From: an uncultured Nodularia sp.
Lineage (GTDB): Bacteria; Cyanobacteriota; Cyanobacteriia; Cyanobacteriales; Nostocaceae
Reading direction: 5' to 3'
Length of the DNA: 41,882 nt
NCBI GenBank assembly: GCA_903911355.1
Contig: CAIWDD010000124.1
Coordinates: 1-41,882, forward strand
Each line of letters opens with the position of its first letter. The first letter of the stretch is position 1. The notes below the pieces were generated by a model. The model searched no databases. It had not been told where the DNA came from and was given only the letters and a program-made list of their open reading frames with translations. Shown one piece after another: positions 1 to 8,043 of this stretch. The position numbers and the translations under genes were made by a program.

Positions 1-121
1 CACTAATCACAGCGCGTAGGTTAACCCGACGGGGACGACACCCCAAATTTATTGGGGGTATCAGCACTGATAGCAATTCCCACTGTTCATTTGTCAAGTC
101 TGTTGGGTATGATTTAGACAT
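1..121 (-). pseudogene. IS5-family transposase, N-terminal part (cut by window edge)
   Basis: The minus strand reads from an ATG at 119-121 leftwards off the window. The protein begins MSKSYPTDLTNEQWELL and continues with a proline-rich turn and a GCRPRRVNLRAVI stretch. This is the typical start of IS5-family (DUF4096-type) transposases, where 'YPSDLTDEQW' is followed by 'GRPR..DLR'. Only about 40 residues are visible, so whether the element is intact cannot be judged. A long inverted repeat lies directly upstream of the start codon (123-176). Confidence 0.75.
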
Positions 122-122
122 G

Positions 123-176
123 GCTCAAGTAACTCTGTCGCTTTTTTATCTACTGACAGAATATCGTTACTTGAGC
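123..176. repeat. Long inverted repeat next to transposase start
   Basis: GCTCAAGTAAC (123-133) pairs perfectly with GTTACTTGAGC (166-176). A second nested pair, TCTGTC (134-139) and GACAGA (155-160), extends the stem with a short asymmetric bulge. The structure begins one base upstream of the transposase ATG as read on the minus strand. It could be part of the element's end, or a hairpin that blocks translation of read-through transcripts, as in other insertion sequences. The exact IS terminus is not determined. Confidence 0.6.
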
Positions 177-218
177 TTTTCTTGACTTGACAAACATCCT
201 CTTAGGCGTCGGATGAGC

Positions 219-1715
219 TTACCTGACTGAGAATGCTTGACTAAATCTCCGAGTTACAGGCTCAATAATAAAAGTTAAAACTGACTTTTGACGAGTGACA
301 ATTTCACCATTAGCAACCATTCCAGGAGTAAAAGCCACCTTTTCGCCCTGGACATTTATAGAATGTTGAGTTAGCTGTATTCTGGTGGGGAAAACTAAAC
401 CCAGTTCTTGATCGATAATTGCATTAGGACTAACTTGGACAACTGTCCCATCAATGGTGCCAAATTCCTGAAAGGGAAAAGTTGCCATTTTCACTTTTGC
501 GGTCATACCTGGACGAATAAAGCCAATATCACGGTTACGAACTTTAACTTCTAATAATATTTCTTCGCCTGTAGGTAAGATTGACAGTAGCTCTTCACCG
601 GCCTGTACTGGGCCGGGGGTGGCTTTAACTTTGTAGATTGTACCTGTAACTGGGGCTTTGATAGTTTCCCCTGCTTGCTGTTTTGTTGCTTGTTCAAGTT
701 GACCCTTGATATTGCTGAGTTCTTCTTGGCGCTGTTTGATTTGGGTTAAAATTTCACTTTGGCGCTCAGAGGCTAAACGCTGGGACTGTTGGCGAACTCC
801 TTGATAGGCTTGTTCTGCTTGACGCATTTCTTGGGATTGGGCAGCAATCTCTCTTTTTAAGGATGCTATTCTGTCTTTAATCTCAGTTAATCTATTCTGG
901 GCATTAATTACTTCATCCTTTGCTCTGGTCATGTCTGTATTGGCGCGATTTAATCTTTCTTGCGCCTCTAAGTAGTCAATTCTTGGTAATGCACCCGGAG
1001 CAATCAGAGTCCGGAGATTTTCTTCTCTTTCTTGAGCGATCGCCACATTTTTTTCTATTGAAATAACGACATTTTGGGCGTTAAGTAAATTAGTTTGGGC
1101 ATTTTCAAAGCTGCTTTGAGCGTTGACTAGGTTTTCTTGTAGGCGAAGAGAGCGTTCTTGTATCTGTGCAATAATTGCTTGTTGGCGATTGGCTTCTGCT
1201 TGGGTCACAGCTTGACGTGCTTGGTAATCTGCAAGGCGGGATGCTAAAAGTTCATCTTGTAGTTTTGTCCCAGTATCTGTAGTACCAATGCGTTCGGCTT
1301 CTAAGCGCTGTAAGTCTTGAGAGATTAATTTTGCTGATTGGGTGAGGCGATTAACATCTGTTTGCTTCAATTCTGGGTCACGTTGAATCAGAACTTGATC
1401 TTTAATAACGTGATCGCCCTCTTGTACCTTCACTTTGACAATAGAGCCTCCAGTTAAAGATGTTACTGGTCGCACCTGTGTAGAGGCGATTAATTCCCCC
1501 GGTGCGATCGCCACTTCATCTATTTGAGAGAAATTCGCCCAGGCGATCGCTCCAAATACCACTAAGCTCAGTGTTCCTGCCAAAACCCTGGTATATAGTG
1601 GGGGCAATTCCTGTACAGCCTTACCCACTTCATAAGATAGTTGGTCTTCTGGTTTAGCAAATTGTTGTTTTGTTTGACGCGCTTGAGCAGCATTTGCGAG
1701 TAAGGAATATTTCAT
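219..1715 (-). CDS. HlyD-family membrane fusion protein
   Basis: The 498-residue protein has the layout of a periplasmic adaptor for an ABC-type exporter (Type I secretion). It has a cytoplasmic N-terminus of about 42 residues, one membrane helix at about 44-62 (VLAGTLSLVVFGAIAWA), a lipoyl/barrel-sandwich half near 85-115 (GGSIVKVKVQEGDHVIKDQVL) and a long Gln/Glu-rich coiled coil at about 120-345. The second barrel-sandwich half follows near 350 (IKAPVTGTIYKV), then a beta-barrel domain (VRNRDIGFIRPGMTAKVKM). No ABC transporter or outer-membrane partner is visible, so the cargo is unknown. In cyanobacteria this family includes DevB-type proteins for heterocyst glycolipid export, but nothing here assigns it to that role. 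A GGGGAAT tandem repeat lies just upstream. Confidence 0.9.
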   Translation of the reverse strand: MKYSLLANAAQARQTKQQFAKPEDQLSYEVGKAVQELPPLYTRVLAGTLSLVVFGAIAWANFSQIDEVAIAPGELIASTQVRPVTSLTGGSIVKVKVQEGDHVIKDQVLIQRDPELKQTDVNRLTQSAKLISQDLQRLEAERIGTTDTGTKLQDELLASRLADYQARQAVTQAEANRQQAIIAQIQERSLRLQENLVNAQSSFENAQTNLLNAQNVVISIEKNVAIAQEREENLRTLIAPGALPRIDYLEAQERLNRANTDMTRAKDEVINAQNRLTEIKDRIASLKREIAAQSQEMRQAEQAYQGVRQQSQRLASERQSEILTQIKQRQEELSNIKGQLEQATKQQAGETIKAPVTGTIYKVKATPGPVQAGEELLSILPTGEEILLEVKVRNRDIGFIRPGMTAKVKMATFPFQEFGTIDGTVVQVSPNAIIDQELGLVFPTRIQLTQHSINVQGEKVAFTPGMVANGEIVTRQKSVLTFIIEPVTRRFSQAFSVR

Positions 1716-1731
1716 AAAATTTTAGATTATG

Positions 1732-1766
1732 GGGGAATGGGGAATGGGGAATGGGGAATGGGGAAT
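1732..1766. repeat. Heptamer tandem repeat (GGGGAAT)x5
   Basis: Five exact copies of GGGGAAT run without interruption between the HlyD gene and the SDR gene. Heptameric short tandemly repeated repetitive (STRR) sequences are characteristic of heterocystous cyanobacteria. A smaller relative (ggggaatgggga) occurs near 30990 upstream of rpoB. Confidence 0.9.
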
Positions 1767-1813
1767 GGGAAGTTTATTCTTCCCTACTTCCTTATCTCCA
1801 TTCACCCACTAAT

Positions 1814-2689
1814 TCAAACTGCAAGATAGCGGCGCAGAAAATTCTCTAAACTTTCTAAGTGAAAATTGAAAATCCTCTCTAAGTTAGCTATTTCATCTTT
1901 TCGACAGAAAAATTCATTGGCCAGCAATGTGCGATAAGTTCCTAGAGCTTGTTGTGCCTGGGTATTAAATAAACCCAAGGTAAACCGTAACCCATCAACA
2001 ACGAATAGGGGAGAATGAATGACTAAAGGTTCCTTATTGAAGATGCGACTAAAAATGCTGGGAATATCCTCACGCAATAAAATCTCTGGACCTCCCACTG
2101 GTAATATTTGGTTGCATGCGCCCTCAACTCTGACTGAATCCACTACTATTCTGGCTAAATCATCGGTACTTACAACCGAACTACGGTTTTTAGGATCACC
2201 AAGGAGCAGATAAAAACCTGTTTCGCGAAACTGTTCTGCCAATGGTAGTAAATTCGATGCTAATCCAGAGGGGCGTAAAATTGTGTAATTCAAGCCACTA
2301 GCTTCTAAATATTTTTCTACTGCTCTTTTGGCTTTGAACACGGGAGCATCTTCATAGCCCCGTTCGGCTCCTAATACTGAGATAAAGATAAAGTGCTTAA
2401 CTTCATGAGCTTTTGCCTGATCAATGAGTTCAATGTTGGCGCGATAATCCAAACAGAGGGGGTCACTATCAGAACCGTGGGCGCTGATAACGTACTCCAC
2501 ACCCCGACAAGCTTTTGCAATATCCTGGTCTTGTCGCAAATCACCGATGAAGATTTCTGCTCCTCGGTGTTCTAACTCGTTATAACGCGAAGTGAGGCGG
2601 ACAAATGCTCTCACTGACTTTTCTTGTAAGCGTAGGAGTCGCACTACTCGGCGACCAATTCCTCCCGTTGCTCCAGTTACCAGAAACAT
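1814..2689 (-). CDS. Atypical SDR / NmrA-like NAD(P)-binding protein
   Basis: From the ATG at 2687-2689 the protein (291 residues) opens with MFLVTGATGGIGRRVVRLL, a Rossmann-fold GxxGxxG nucleotide-binding motif at its very N-terminus. An upstream in-frame start at 2740 would add 17 residues before the fold and is unlikely. Later segments fit the NmrA-like atypical SDR group: a GDLRQ stretch after the second strand, the VKHFIFISVLGAERG strand and YTILRPSGLASNL. Substrate unknown. It begins 38 nt after the exonuclease III stop on the same strand and may be co-transcribed with it. Confidence 0.85.
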   Translation of the reverse strand: MFLVTGATGGIGRRVVRLLRLQEKSVRAFVRLTSRYNELEHRGAEIFIGDLRQDQDIAKACRGVEYVISAHGSDSDPLCLDYRANIELIDQAKAHEVKHFIFISVLGAERGYEDAPVFKAKRAVEKYLEASGLNYTILRPSGLASNLLPLAEQFRETGFYLLLGDPKNRSSVVSTDDLARIVVDSVRVEGACNQILPVGGPEILLREDIPSIFSRIFNKEPLVIHSPLFVVDGLRFTLGLFNTQAQQALGTYRTLLANEFFCRKDEIANLERIFNFHLESLENFLRRYLAV

Positions 2690-2726
2690 AAGGATTTTGG
2701 GTGATGAATTCCATTTACACCCTAAT

Positions 2727-3509
2727 CTAAAATTCGACAATTACAGGAGTGTGGTCGCTAGGCTGGGGCAATTTTCTGGGGGTAGAGTCAATGATGCAGC
2801 TTTTGGCGCGTTCATAGAGTGTTGGGGTGAGATAATGATGGTCAATTCGCCAACCCATATTGCGCCTAAAAGCTGCGGCGCGATAGTCCCACCAACTATA
2901 GTGTCCTCCTTGGGTGGTAAACTTACGAAAGGCATCAGCAAACCCCAAATCTAAGATATCTCGTAAAGACTGGCGCTCTGGTTCGGATGCCATGATATGA
3001 TTATCGGTATTAGCTTTTTCATGAATGTCTTCGGCAGCTAAGGCAATGTTAAAGTCACCACACATACAGAGTGCAGGTTGTGAAAGTAAAAGGGTGTGTA
3101 AATACTCCCTTAGCACCGTCAGCCAGCGCAGCTTAAACTCGTATTTCTCGCTGCCCACGGCCGAACCATTGGGCACATAGACATTTACAATGCGAATACC
3201 ATCAATTACTCCTGTAATCACGCGCTTCTGCACATCCCATACTGGGTCAATATTGGGTAGAATTGGCGTGAAACCGGCGCTAATATTGCTCAGTGGTTGA
3301 CGACTAATGATTGCTACACCATTATAAGCTTTTTGTCCCGAAAAATAAGTATGATAGCCCAATTCTTCTAAAGGCGATCGCGGAAAGTCCGCATCTACAA
3401 CTTTTGTTTCCTGTAAACAGAGGACATCAATGGGATTTTCCCTTAACCAAAATATCACCTGTTCCAGGCGAGTGCGAATTGAGTTTACATTCCAAGTGGC
3501 TATTTTCAT
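2727..3509 (-). CDS. xthA: Exodeoxyribonuclease III (AP endonuclease)
   Basis: The 260-residue protein is full length for the ExoIII/AP-endonuclease 1 family, which cuts DNA at abasic sites and degrades 3' ends in base excision repair. The motifs appear in order: MKIATWNVNSIR at the N-terminus, LQETK with the metal-binding Glu at residue 34, YNGVAIISR, CGDFNIA, WRIDHHYLTP and the closing SDHTPVIVEF with the catalytic Asp-His at 252-253. All active-site motifs are present. The ATG at 3507-3509 gives a start identical in layout to family members. Confidence 0.95.
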   Translation of the reverse strand: MKIATWNVNSIRTRLEQVIFWLRENPIDVLCLQETKVVDADFPRSPLEELGYHTYFSGQKAYNGVAIISRQPLSNISAGFTPILPNIDPVWDVQKRVITGVIDGIRIVNVYVPNGSAVGSEKYEFKLRWLTVLREYLHTLLLSQPALCMCGDFNIALAAEDIHEKANTDNHIMASEPERQSLRDILDLGFADAFRKFTTQGGHYSWWDYRAAAFRRNMGWRIDHHYLTPTLYERAKSCIIDSTPRKLPQPSDHTPVIVEF

Positions 3510-4356
3510 TTTCTTATGGGAAAAAAATATTAATTTTTAATTAGTTTTGGCAGAAATTATTTTACATGACTCTAGTTAATCTATTTTGGTTAACTTATGC
3601 TTAATAAAAATTCCAAATATCTGAGAGTTTTAGTATTAATAGCTACAGAAAATATTATTCTGTAACTGCCAATACAAAAAATACTAACTATGGCATGATC
3701 CCCAAGGTAGATGCAACCAGTCTCAATTCAGGTATATTCTAAAGACATGGCTGCTAATTAGCCATTGTCGATCTGGGAAACTCTCTTGGTAATGGTTAAT
3801 TATACTCTTAACTAACATCGGCTTCCCAAAGGTTAATGGGGTCAATTTGTATCAGAAAAAGTAAGTACGAATTTTCTATTTTGAGAAGCTGATGTAAATA
3901 CTTATTCTGAGTAATTCTTCACCACGTAAACCGAAACAACTGATGAAGATCGCTCAACTCGTTCCCCGAAGGGAAAGAGTTACGCTTTGGTATCAACTCC
4001 CACCGTCCACATCTTGCACAATCCTTATTATCCGAGATACTCAAAAAGTATTTACCTACTATCACCAGTAACCTTATGTCAGTATTAACAAAGCCCAGCA
4101 GCCAATTAAACTTAACTATGTCGCTACTTATAACGGTATAGAAGCTCAGGATTATCCCTTCATAGTCCAACCATAAAAATCCTATTATCTAGCGTTTTTA
4201 GGCCGCTTTTCTGTTGGAAAAGGGTCTTAAACAGATGATCGCCATTGCTAAACAAACTGGTTGGCCTTTGAAAATAGTTATTTAGATACAGATCAGGTCA
4301 GATTTTAATTAAATTTTTTTTCCAACTTTTAAACAACTTTACTTGAGGAGGATCCT
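3510..4356. other. Gene-poor 850-bp region with a decayed coding remnant
   Basis: No intact gene is recognised between xthA and the zinc-ribbon gene. The first 400 bases are AT-rich with no clear structure. From about 3898 coding-like sequence appears on the plus strand (listed separately). The last 40 bases carry a strong Shine-Dalgarno site (GAGGAG) for the gene at 4357. Confidence 0.6.
3925..4285 (+). pseudogene. Possible decayed protein-coding remnant
   Basis: One plus-strand frame reads from about 3898, through an ATG at 3943 (MKIAQLVPRRERVTLWYQL...), to an in-frame TAA at 4069-4071. The same frame then continues plausibly (PYVSINKAQQPIKLNYVAT...YPFIVQP) to TAA at 4174-4176. A different frame at 4202-4285 reads GLKQMIAIAKQTGWPLKIVI before a stop. 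This pattern of a premature stop plus a frameshift suggests a dead gene, but no family is recognised. It could be chance. Confidence 0.3.
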
Positions 4357-4545
4357 ATGAATATGATGTCTAACATCTGTCCGTGTTGCGGTGGTTCCCT
4401 CCTGCGTCATATCCGTCATAATGAATTGTATTGGTTTTGCCAATCCTGTCGCCAAGAGATACCTATGTTAACTATAGCTCGTGTGGCTCGTACGCCCGGT
4501 GAAACTCACCATGAGGCTGTACCTCAAACTACACTCAGAGACTAG
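4357..4545 (+). CDS. Small zinc-ribbon protein, unknown function
   Basis: This is a 62-residue protein with two CxxC pairs, Cys8/Cys11 (CPCC) and Cys28/Cys31 (CQSC), spaced as in a zinc ribbon. The linker carries His and aromatic residues (LRHIRHNELYWF). A strong ribosome-binding site (GAGGAG at about 4344-4349) precedes the ATG. Small single-ribbon proteins of this kind are common in cyanobacteria, but I know of no assigned function. It is followed on the same strand by a dehydrogenase gene 68 nt away. Confidence 0.75.
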   Translation: MNMMSNICPCCGGSLLRHIRHNELYWFCQSCRQEIPMLTIARVARTPGETHHEAVPQTTLRD

Positions 4546-4613
4546 GGAGAATTTCTCAGTGTCTGCCACAATCTGATAAAATCAAGTGTAAATAACTAAT
4601 TAGGTTCCAAGCT

Positions 4614-5645
4614 GTGTTAGCAGCATTACTCTACGGTCAAGAAGATTTACGCTTAGAACAGGTGGCTGAACCCACCCCAGCCACTGGTGAAGTGGTAATT
4701 AAAGTGAGTGTAGCAACCACCTGCGGTACAGATTTAAAGGTTTGGCGGCGTGGTGGCCATGCCAAAATGCTGCAACTCCCCACCTTGTTTGGTCATGAGG
4801 CTGCAGGGGAAATTGTGGCTGTGGGTGCTGGTGTGAGAGATTGGCAAGTTGGCGATCGCATTGTCGCTAATAATTCCGCACCATGCATGAAATGCTTTTT
4901 TTGTCAACGACAGGAGTATTCTTTATGTCCTAATATCACCTGGAATAATGGTACTTTTGCCGAATATCTAAAAATTCCTGCGGCAATAGTACAACATAAT
5001 ATGTTCAGGGTTCCCGATGAGTTGCCTTTATCCTTAGCATCTATGACCGAACCTTTAGCCTGTGTCTTGCATGGTGTGGCTCGTTCTGATGTCAAACCCC
5101 ATGACCGGGTGGTTGTGTTGGGAGATGGGGCGATTGGGTTGATGTTTGTAGCTGTATTAGCTCAGACATCACAAGTTATCCTGTGGGGAGGTAATGACCA
5201 TAGACTGAAAATAGGTCAACAACTGGGAGCAACACACACATTTAATTATCATCACATCCCCGATATTCCCGGTGTAGTGAAAGAACTTACTCAGGGATGG
5301 GGTGCTGATGTTGTAATTGAAGCTACTGGCGTGCCTAGTGTCTGGGAAACCGCCATCACTTGCGCCCGTCCTGGTGCAACTGTGAATTTATTCGGTGGTT
5401 GTCCCCGAGACACAACTATTACAGTTGACACAGAAAAGTTACATTATAGTGAATTGACCTTAAAAGGGGTATTTCATAATACACCGCAATATGTCCGGAC
5501 AGCCCTTTCACTCATAGCTAGTCATAAAATACCTTTTGAGTTGTTAATCAGTCAAGAGCGATCGCTACAGGACTTAGAACAGGTGTTTTACCAGATGAAA
5601 GCCCGTGAGGTGATTAAAGTAGCGATGATTCCTGGTCTTCCCTAA
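4614..5645 (+). CDS. Zinc-dependent medium-chain dehydrogenase
   Basis: The 343-residue protein belongs to the alcohol/threonine/sorbitol dehydrogenase superfamily (MDR). The catalytic zinc ligands appear as Cys37 (TTCGTD) and His61-Glu62 (FGHEAAG). The structural zinc site is the four-cysteine lobe Cys91, Cys94, Cys97 and Cys105. The Rossmann nucleotide-binding motif VVVLGDGAIGLM lies near residue 165. The start is a GTG at 4614, giving the usual MDR N-terminus (MLAALLYGQEDLRLEQV). The substrate cannot be told from sequence. Confidence 0.92.
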   Translation: MLAALLYGQEDLRLEQVAEPTPATGEVVIKVSVATTCGTDLKVWRRGGHAKMLQLPTLFGHEAAGEIVAVGAGVRDWQVGDRIVANNSAPCMKCFFCQRQEYSLCPNITWNNGTFAEYLKIPAAIVQHNMFRVPDELPLSLASMTEPLACVLHGVARSDVKPHDRVVVLGDGAIGLMFVAVLAQTSQVILWGGNDHRLKIGQQLGATHTFNYHHIPDIPGVVKELTQGWGADVVIEATGVPSVWETAITCARPGATVNLFGGCPRDTTITVDTEKLHYSELTLKGVFHNTPQYVRTALSLIASHKIPFELLISQERSLQDLEQVFYQMKAREVIKVAMIPGLP

Positions 5646-5820
5646 GACAAACCTATATTTGATAGGTAAAGTTTATCACTTATATTGTTTTTGCAGTAGC
5701 ACAACAGTCAAAGTAGGTAGGCGGGGTTGTCAGGATAGCCACACCACAAGATTTATGATATTAGGATATTTACTGGATCGACCAGAAATGCCGTAATTAA
5801 TATTGTTTTTTGCTTCAACC

Positions 5821-6483
5821 ATGAAAATTTTGACCATAGAAACCCTATGTACTGAAGCTGCAGTGTTTTCAGTCGCTGAATCTAGACACCCAGAACCATT
5901 ACTTTACGGTGTTACTGATGGGAAAGCAATTGGAACATATCTAGAGCAGAAATTTAAGCTCTATCTCAAACAGAAGTATGATTTTGTTCAGGGTAATTCA
6001 GCTAGTGGTATTGACTTTCCCCAGTTATTAGTTGATATTAAAGTCACAAGCATTAAACAACCACAGTCATCGTGTCCTTATAAATCTGCAAGACAAAAGA
6101 TTTTTGGACTGGGATATGGACTAATCATCTTTGTTTATGATAAGACAGACAACAGTACAAATCAGACTGCAAATTTAAATATTCAGCACACAATTTACGT
6201 CAGTACAGAAAGAACGGCAGATTTTCAGATGACTCGTGGAATTCGGAGCATCTTGGAAAATCAAGGTAATAAAGATGACTTGATTGCTTTTATGTATGAT
6301 AGAAATTTGCCTGTTGATGAAATTGAAGCATCTAACATCGCAGACGAAATCCTGCTTAACCCTCCCTTGCAAGGATTTTTAACTATTTCTAATGCTTTGC
6401 AATGGCGACTACAATATGGAAGAGTTATTGAGCGTGCTGGACAAGAAAAAGGCATAGTTGCTGTTTACAGGGCTAACCAATGA
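5821..6483 (+). CDS. Probable Type II restriction endonuclease (PD-(D/E)XK type)
   Basis: The ATG at 5821 gives 220 residues; an upstream TTG at 5803 would add six. Residues numbered from that TTG contain a candidate PD-(D/E)XK core: Glu48 (TYLEQKF), Asp71 (SGIDFPQ) and the Asp78-x-Lys80 pair (LLVDIKVTS). This is the usual spacing for a restriction nuclease fold, with Asp in place of Glu in the last motif. The stop codon overlaps the start of the downstream methyltransferase gene (ATGA), a common arrangement in restriction-modification pairs. The overall family is not recognised, so the assignment rests on this motif and context. The recognition site is unknown. Confidence 0.7.
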   Translation: MKILTIETLCTEAAVFSVAESRHPEPLLYGVTDGKAIGTYLEQKFKLYLKQKYDFVQGNSASGIDFPQLLVDIKVTSIKQPQSSCPYKSARQKIFGLGYGLIIFVYDKTDNSTNQTANLNIQHTIYVSTERTADFQMTRGIRSILENQGNKDDLIAFMYDRNLPVDEIEASNIADEILLNPPLQGFLTISNALQWRLQYGRVIERAGQEKGIVAVYRANQ

Positions 6484-7949
6484 TTCAGACTGGTGATCAG
6501 ACAAAAATAGAATATGGAGATTTCCAAACCCCGGTGGAACTCGCTCAAGAAGTATGTCAGCAGTTGATAGAAATTGGTGTTAATCCAGATGTGATTATTG
6601 AGCCCACTTGCGGAGTTGGTAATTTTATTAAGACTGCTGCACGTTTATTTCCATCAACTAAAAAGATTATTGGAGTAGAGATAAACTCAGATTATTTACA
6701 GAATGCACACACGGAAAAACTATTTTTAGAAGATAACAGGATTGAGCTTAAAAATGCCAACTTCTTTGAGTTTAATTGGTTATCATATGTAAATCAATTG
6801 CATGGACAAATTCTCGTGCTTGGTAATTTTCCCTGGGTGACTAGTTCGCAACAGGGAGGAATTGGTGGCACAAACCTACCCAAAAAAAGTAATTTTCAAA
6901 ATCACAGAGGCTTAGACGCTATAACTGGTAAGAGTAACTTTGATATTTCCGAATGGATGCTAATTCAGTCTATACAATGGCTACAAGGGCGTAATGCTTA
7001 CCTAGCAATGCTTTGCAAAACTTCCGTTTCCAGAAAGTTATTAGGCTACCTTTATTCTAATAATCTTAATTTGGCTGACTGTGCAAGTTATAGCATAGAT
7101 ACAAAAAAGTATTTTGATGCATCTGTGGACGCATGTTTATTCTTCTGTAAATTTGATTCAACCTCTAAAAACCACTGCTGTAATGTATTTAGTAGTTTGA
7201 GAAGCTCAGAATATTATACAATAGGTTATCGCCATAATCTCCTCATAAGAGATATAGTTTCTTTTGAAAAATTCAGTCAACTATATGATGTCAATCGTCA
7301 AAAGAAATGGCGTTCTGGGATTAAACATGATTGCTCGAATGTCATGGAGTTGCGTAAAAATAATAATAGTTTTGTAAATGGACTAGGAGAACCTGTTGAT
7401 ATTGAAGAAACTTATGTGTTTCCTTTAATTAAAGGTTCAGATGTGGCTCAAAATCGTATAAAAAATACTGATCGATATCTCCTAGTGACTCAGAAATTTG
7501 TTGGTGAATCAACTGAGTCTATAAAACATTTAGCTCCTAAAACCTGGAGTTATTTAGAGTCTCATGCAAGTTATTTAGATAACCGCAAGAGTAAAATATA
7601 CAAAAGTAATCCCAAGTTTTCTATCTTTGGTGTTGGTGCGTATACTTTTGAACCTTGGAAAATTGCAATTTGTGGTCTTTATAAGAGGTTAGAATTTCGG
7701 TTAATTAGCCATATATTTAGTAAGCCTGTCGTTTTTGATGATACTGTTTACTTCCTGAGTTTTGATAATGAGGAGACTGCACACAAGACCTTTGATATGT
7801 TGAGTTCTCCATCGGTAATCAAGTTTTATTCATCTCTGATTTTTTGGGATGAAAAGCGACCAATTAAGTCCAGCATCTTAAACAGCTTAAACCTAACACT
7901 TGTAATGGAAAAGTTGGATGCAAAATACCTAAAAATGACAAGACTATGA
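6480..7949 (+). CDS. N6-adenine DNA methyltransferase (modification subunit)
   Basis: The 489-residue protein has the order of a gamma-type N6-adenine methyltransferase: motif X (GDFQTPVELAQ, 14-24), motif I for S-adenosylmethionine (EPTCGVGNF, 41-49), an acidic VEIN after the second strand, and catalytic motif IV as NFPW (116-119). The second residue of motif IV is Phe rather than the usual Pro. The stretch TNLPKKSNFQNHRG...TGKSNFDISEWM is typical of a Type II methyltransferase subfamily. The C-terminal half is probably the target-recognition region. The ATG overlaps the nuclease stop by 4 nt, so the two are likely translationally coupled. It probably protects host DNA from the upstream nuclease. 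Confidence 0.85.
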   Translation: MIQTGDQTKIEYGDFQTPVELAQEVCQQLIEIGVNPDVIIEPTCGVGNFIKTAARLFPSTKKIIGVEINSDYLQNAHTEKLFLEDNRIELKNANFFEFNWLSYVNQLHGQILVLGNFPWVTSSQQGGIGGTNLPKKSNFQNHRGLDAITGKSNFDISEWMLIQSIQWLQGRNAYLAMLCKTSVSRKLLGYLYSNNLNLADCASYSIDTKKYFDASVDACLFFCKFDSTSKNHCCNVFSSLRSSEYYTIGYRHNLLIRDIVSFEKFSQLYDVNRQKKWRSGIKHDCSNVMELRKNNNSFVNGLGEPVDIEETYVFPLIKGSDVAQNRIKNTDRYLLVTQKFVGESTESIKHLAPKTWSYLESHASYLDNRKSKIYKSNPKFSIFGVGAYTFEPWKIAICGLYKRLEFRLISHIFSKPVVFDDTVYFLSFDNEETAHKTFDMLSSPSVIKFYSSLIFWDEKRPIKSSILNSLNLTLVMEKLDAKYLKMTRL

Positions 7950-8043
7950 TCAGGGACTGGAATTAGATATGTTGGTTTTTGCAATTCAACCACAGATGAA
8001 CACGGATGCGTAATGTTAACTTCTAAGTAGAAGTCTGTTAATT

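Noticed and set aside
2019-2954. Plus-strand open frames opposite the SDR and xthA genes
   Set aside because: They are antisense shadows of genes with clear family motifs.
3919-4170. 83-residue minus-strand frame
   Set aside because: It has no start signal or motif; the plus strand of the same stretch looks more like old coding sequence.
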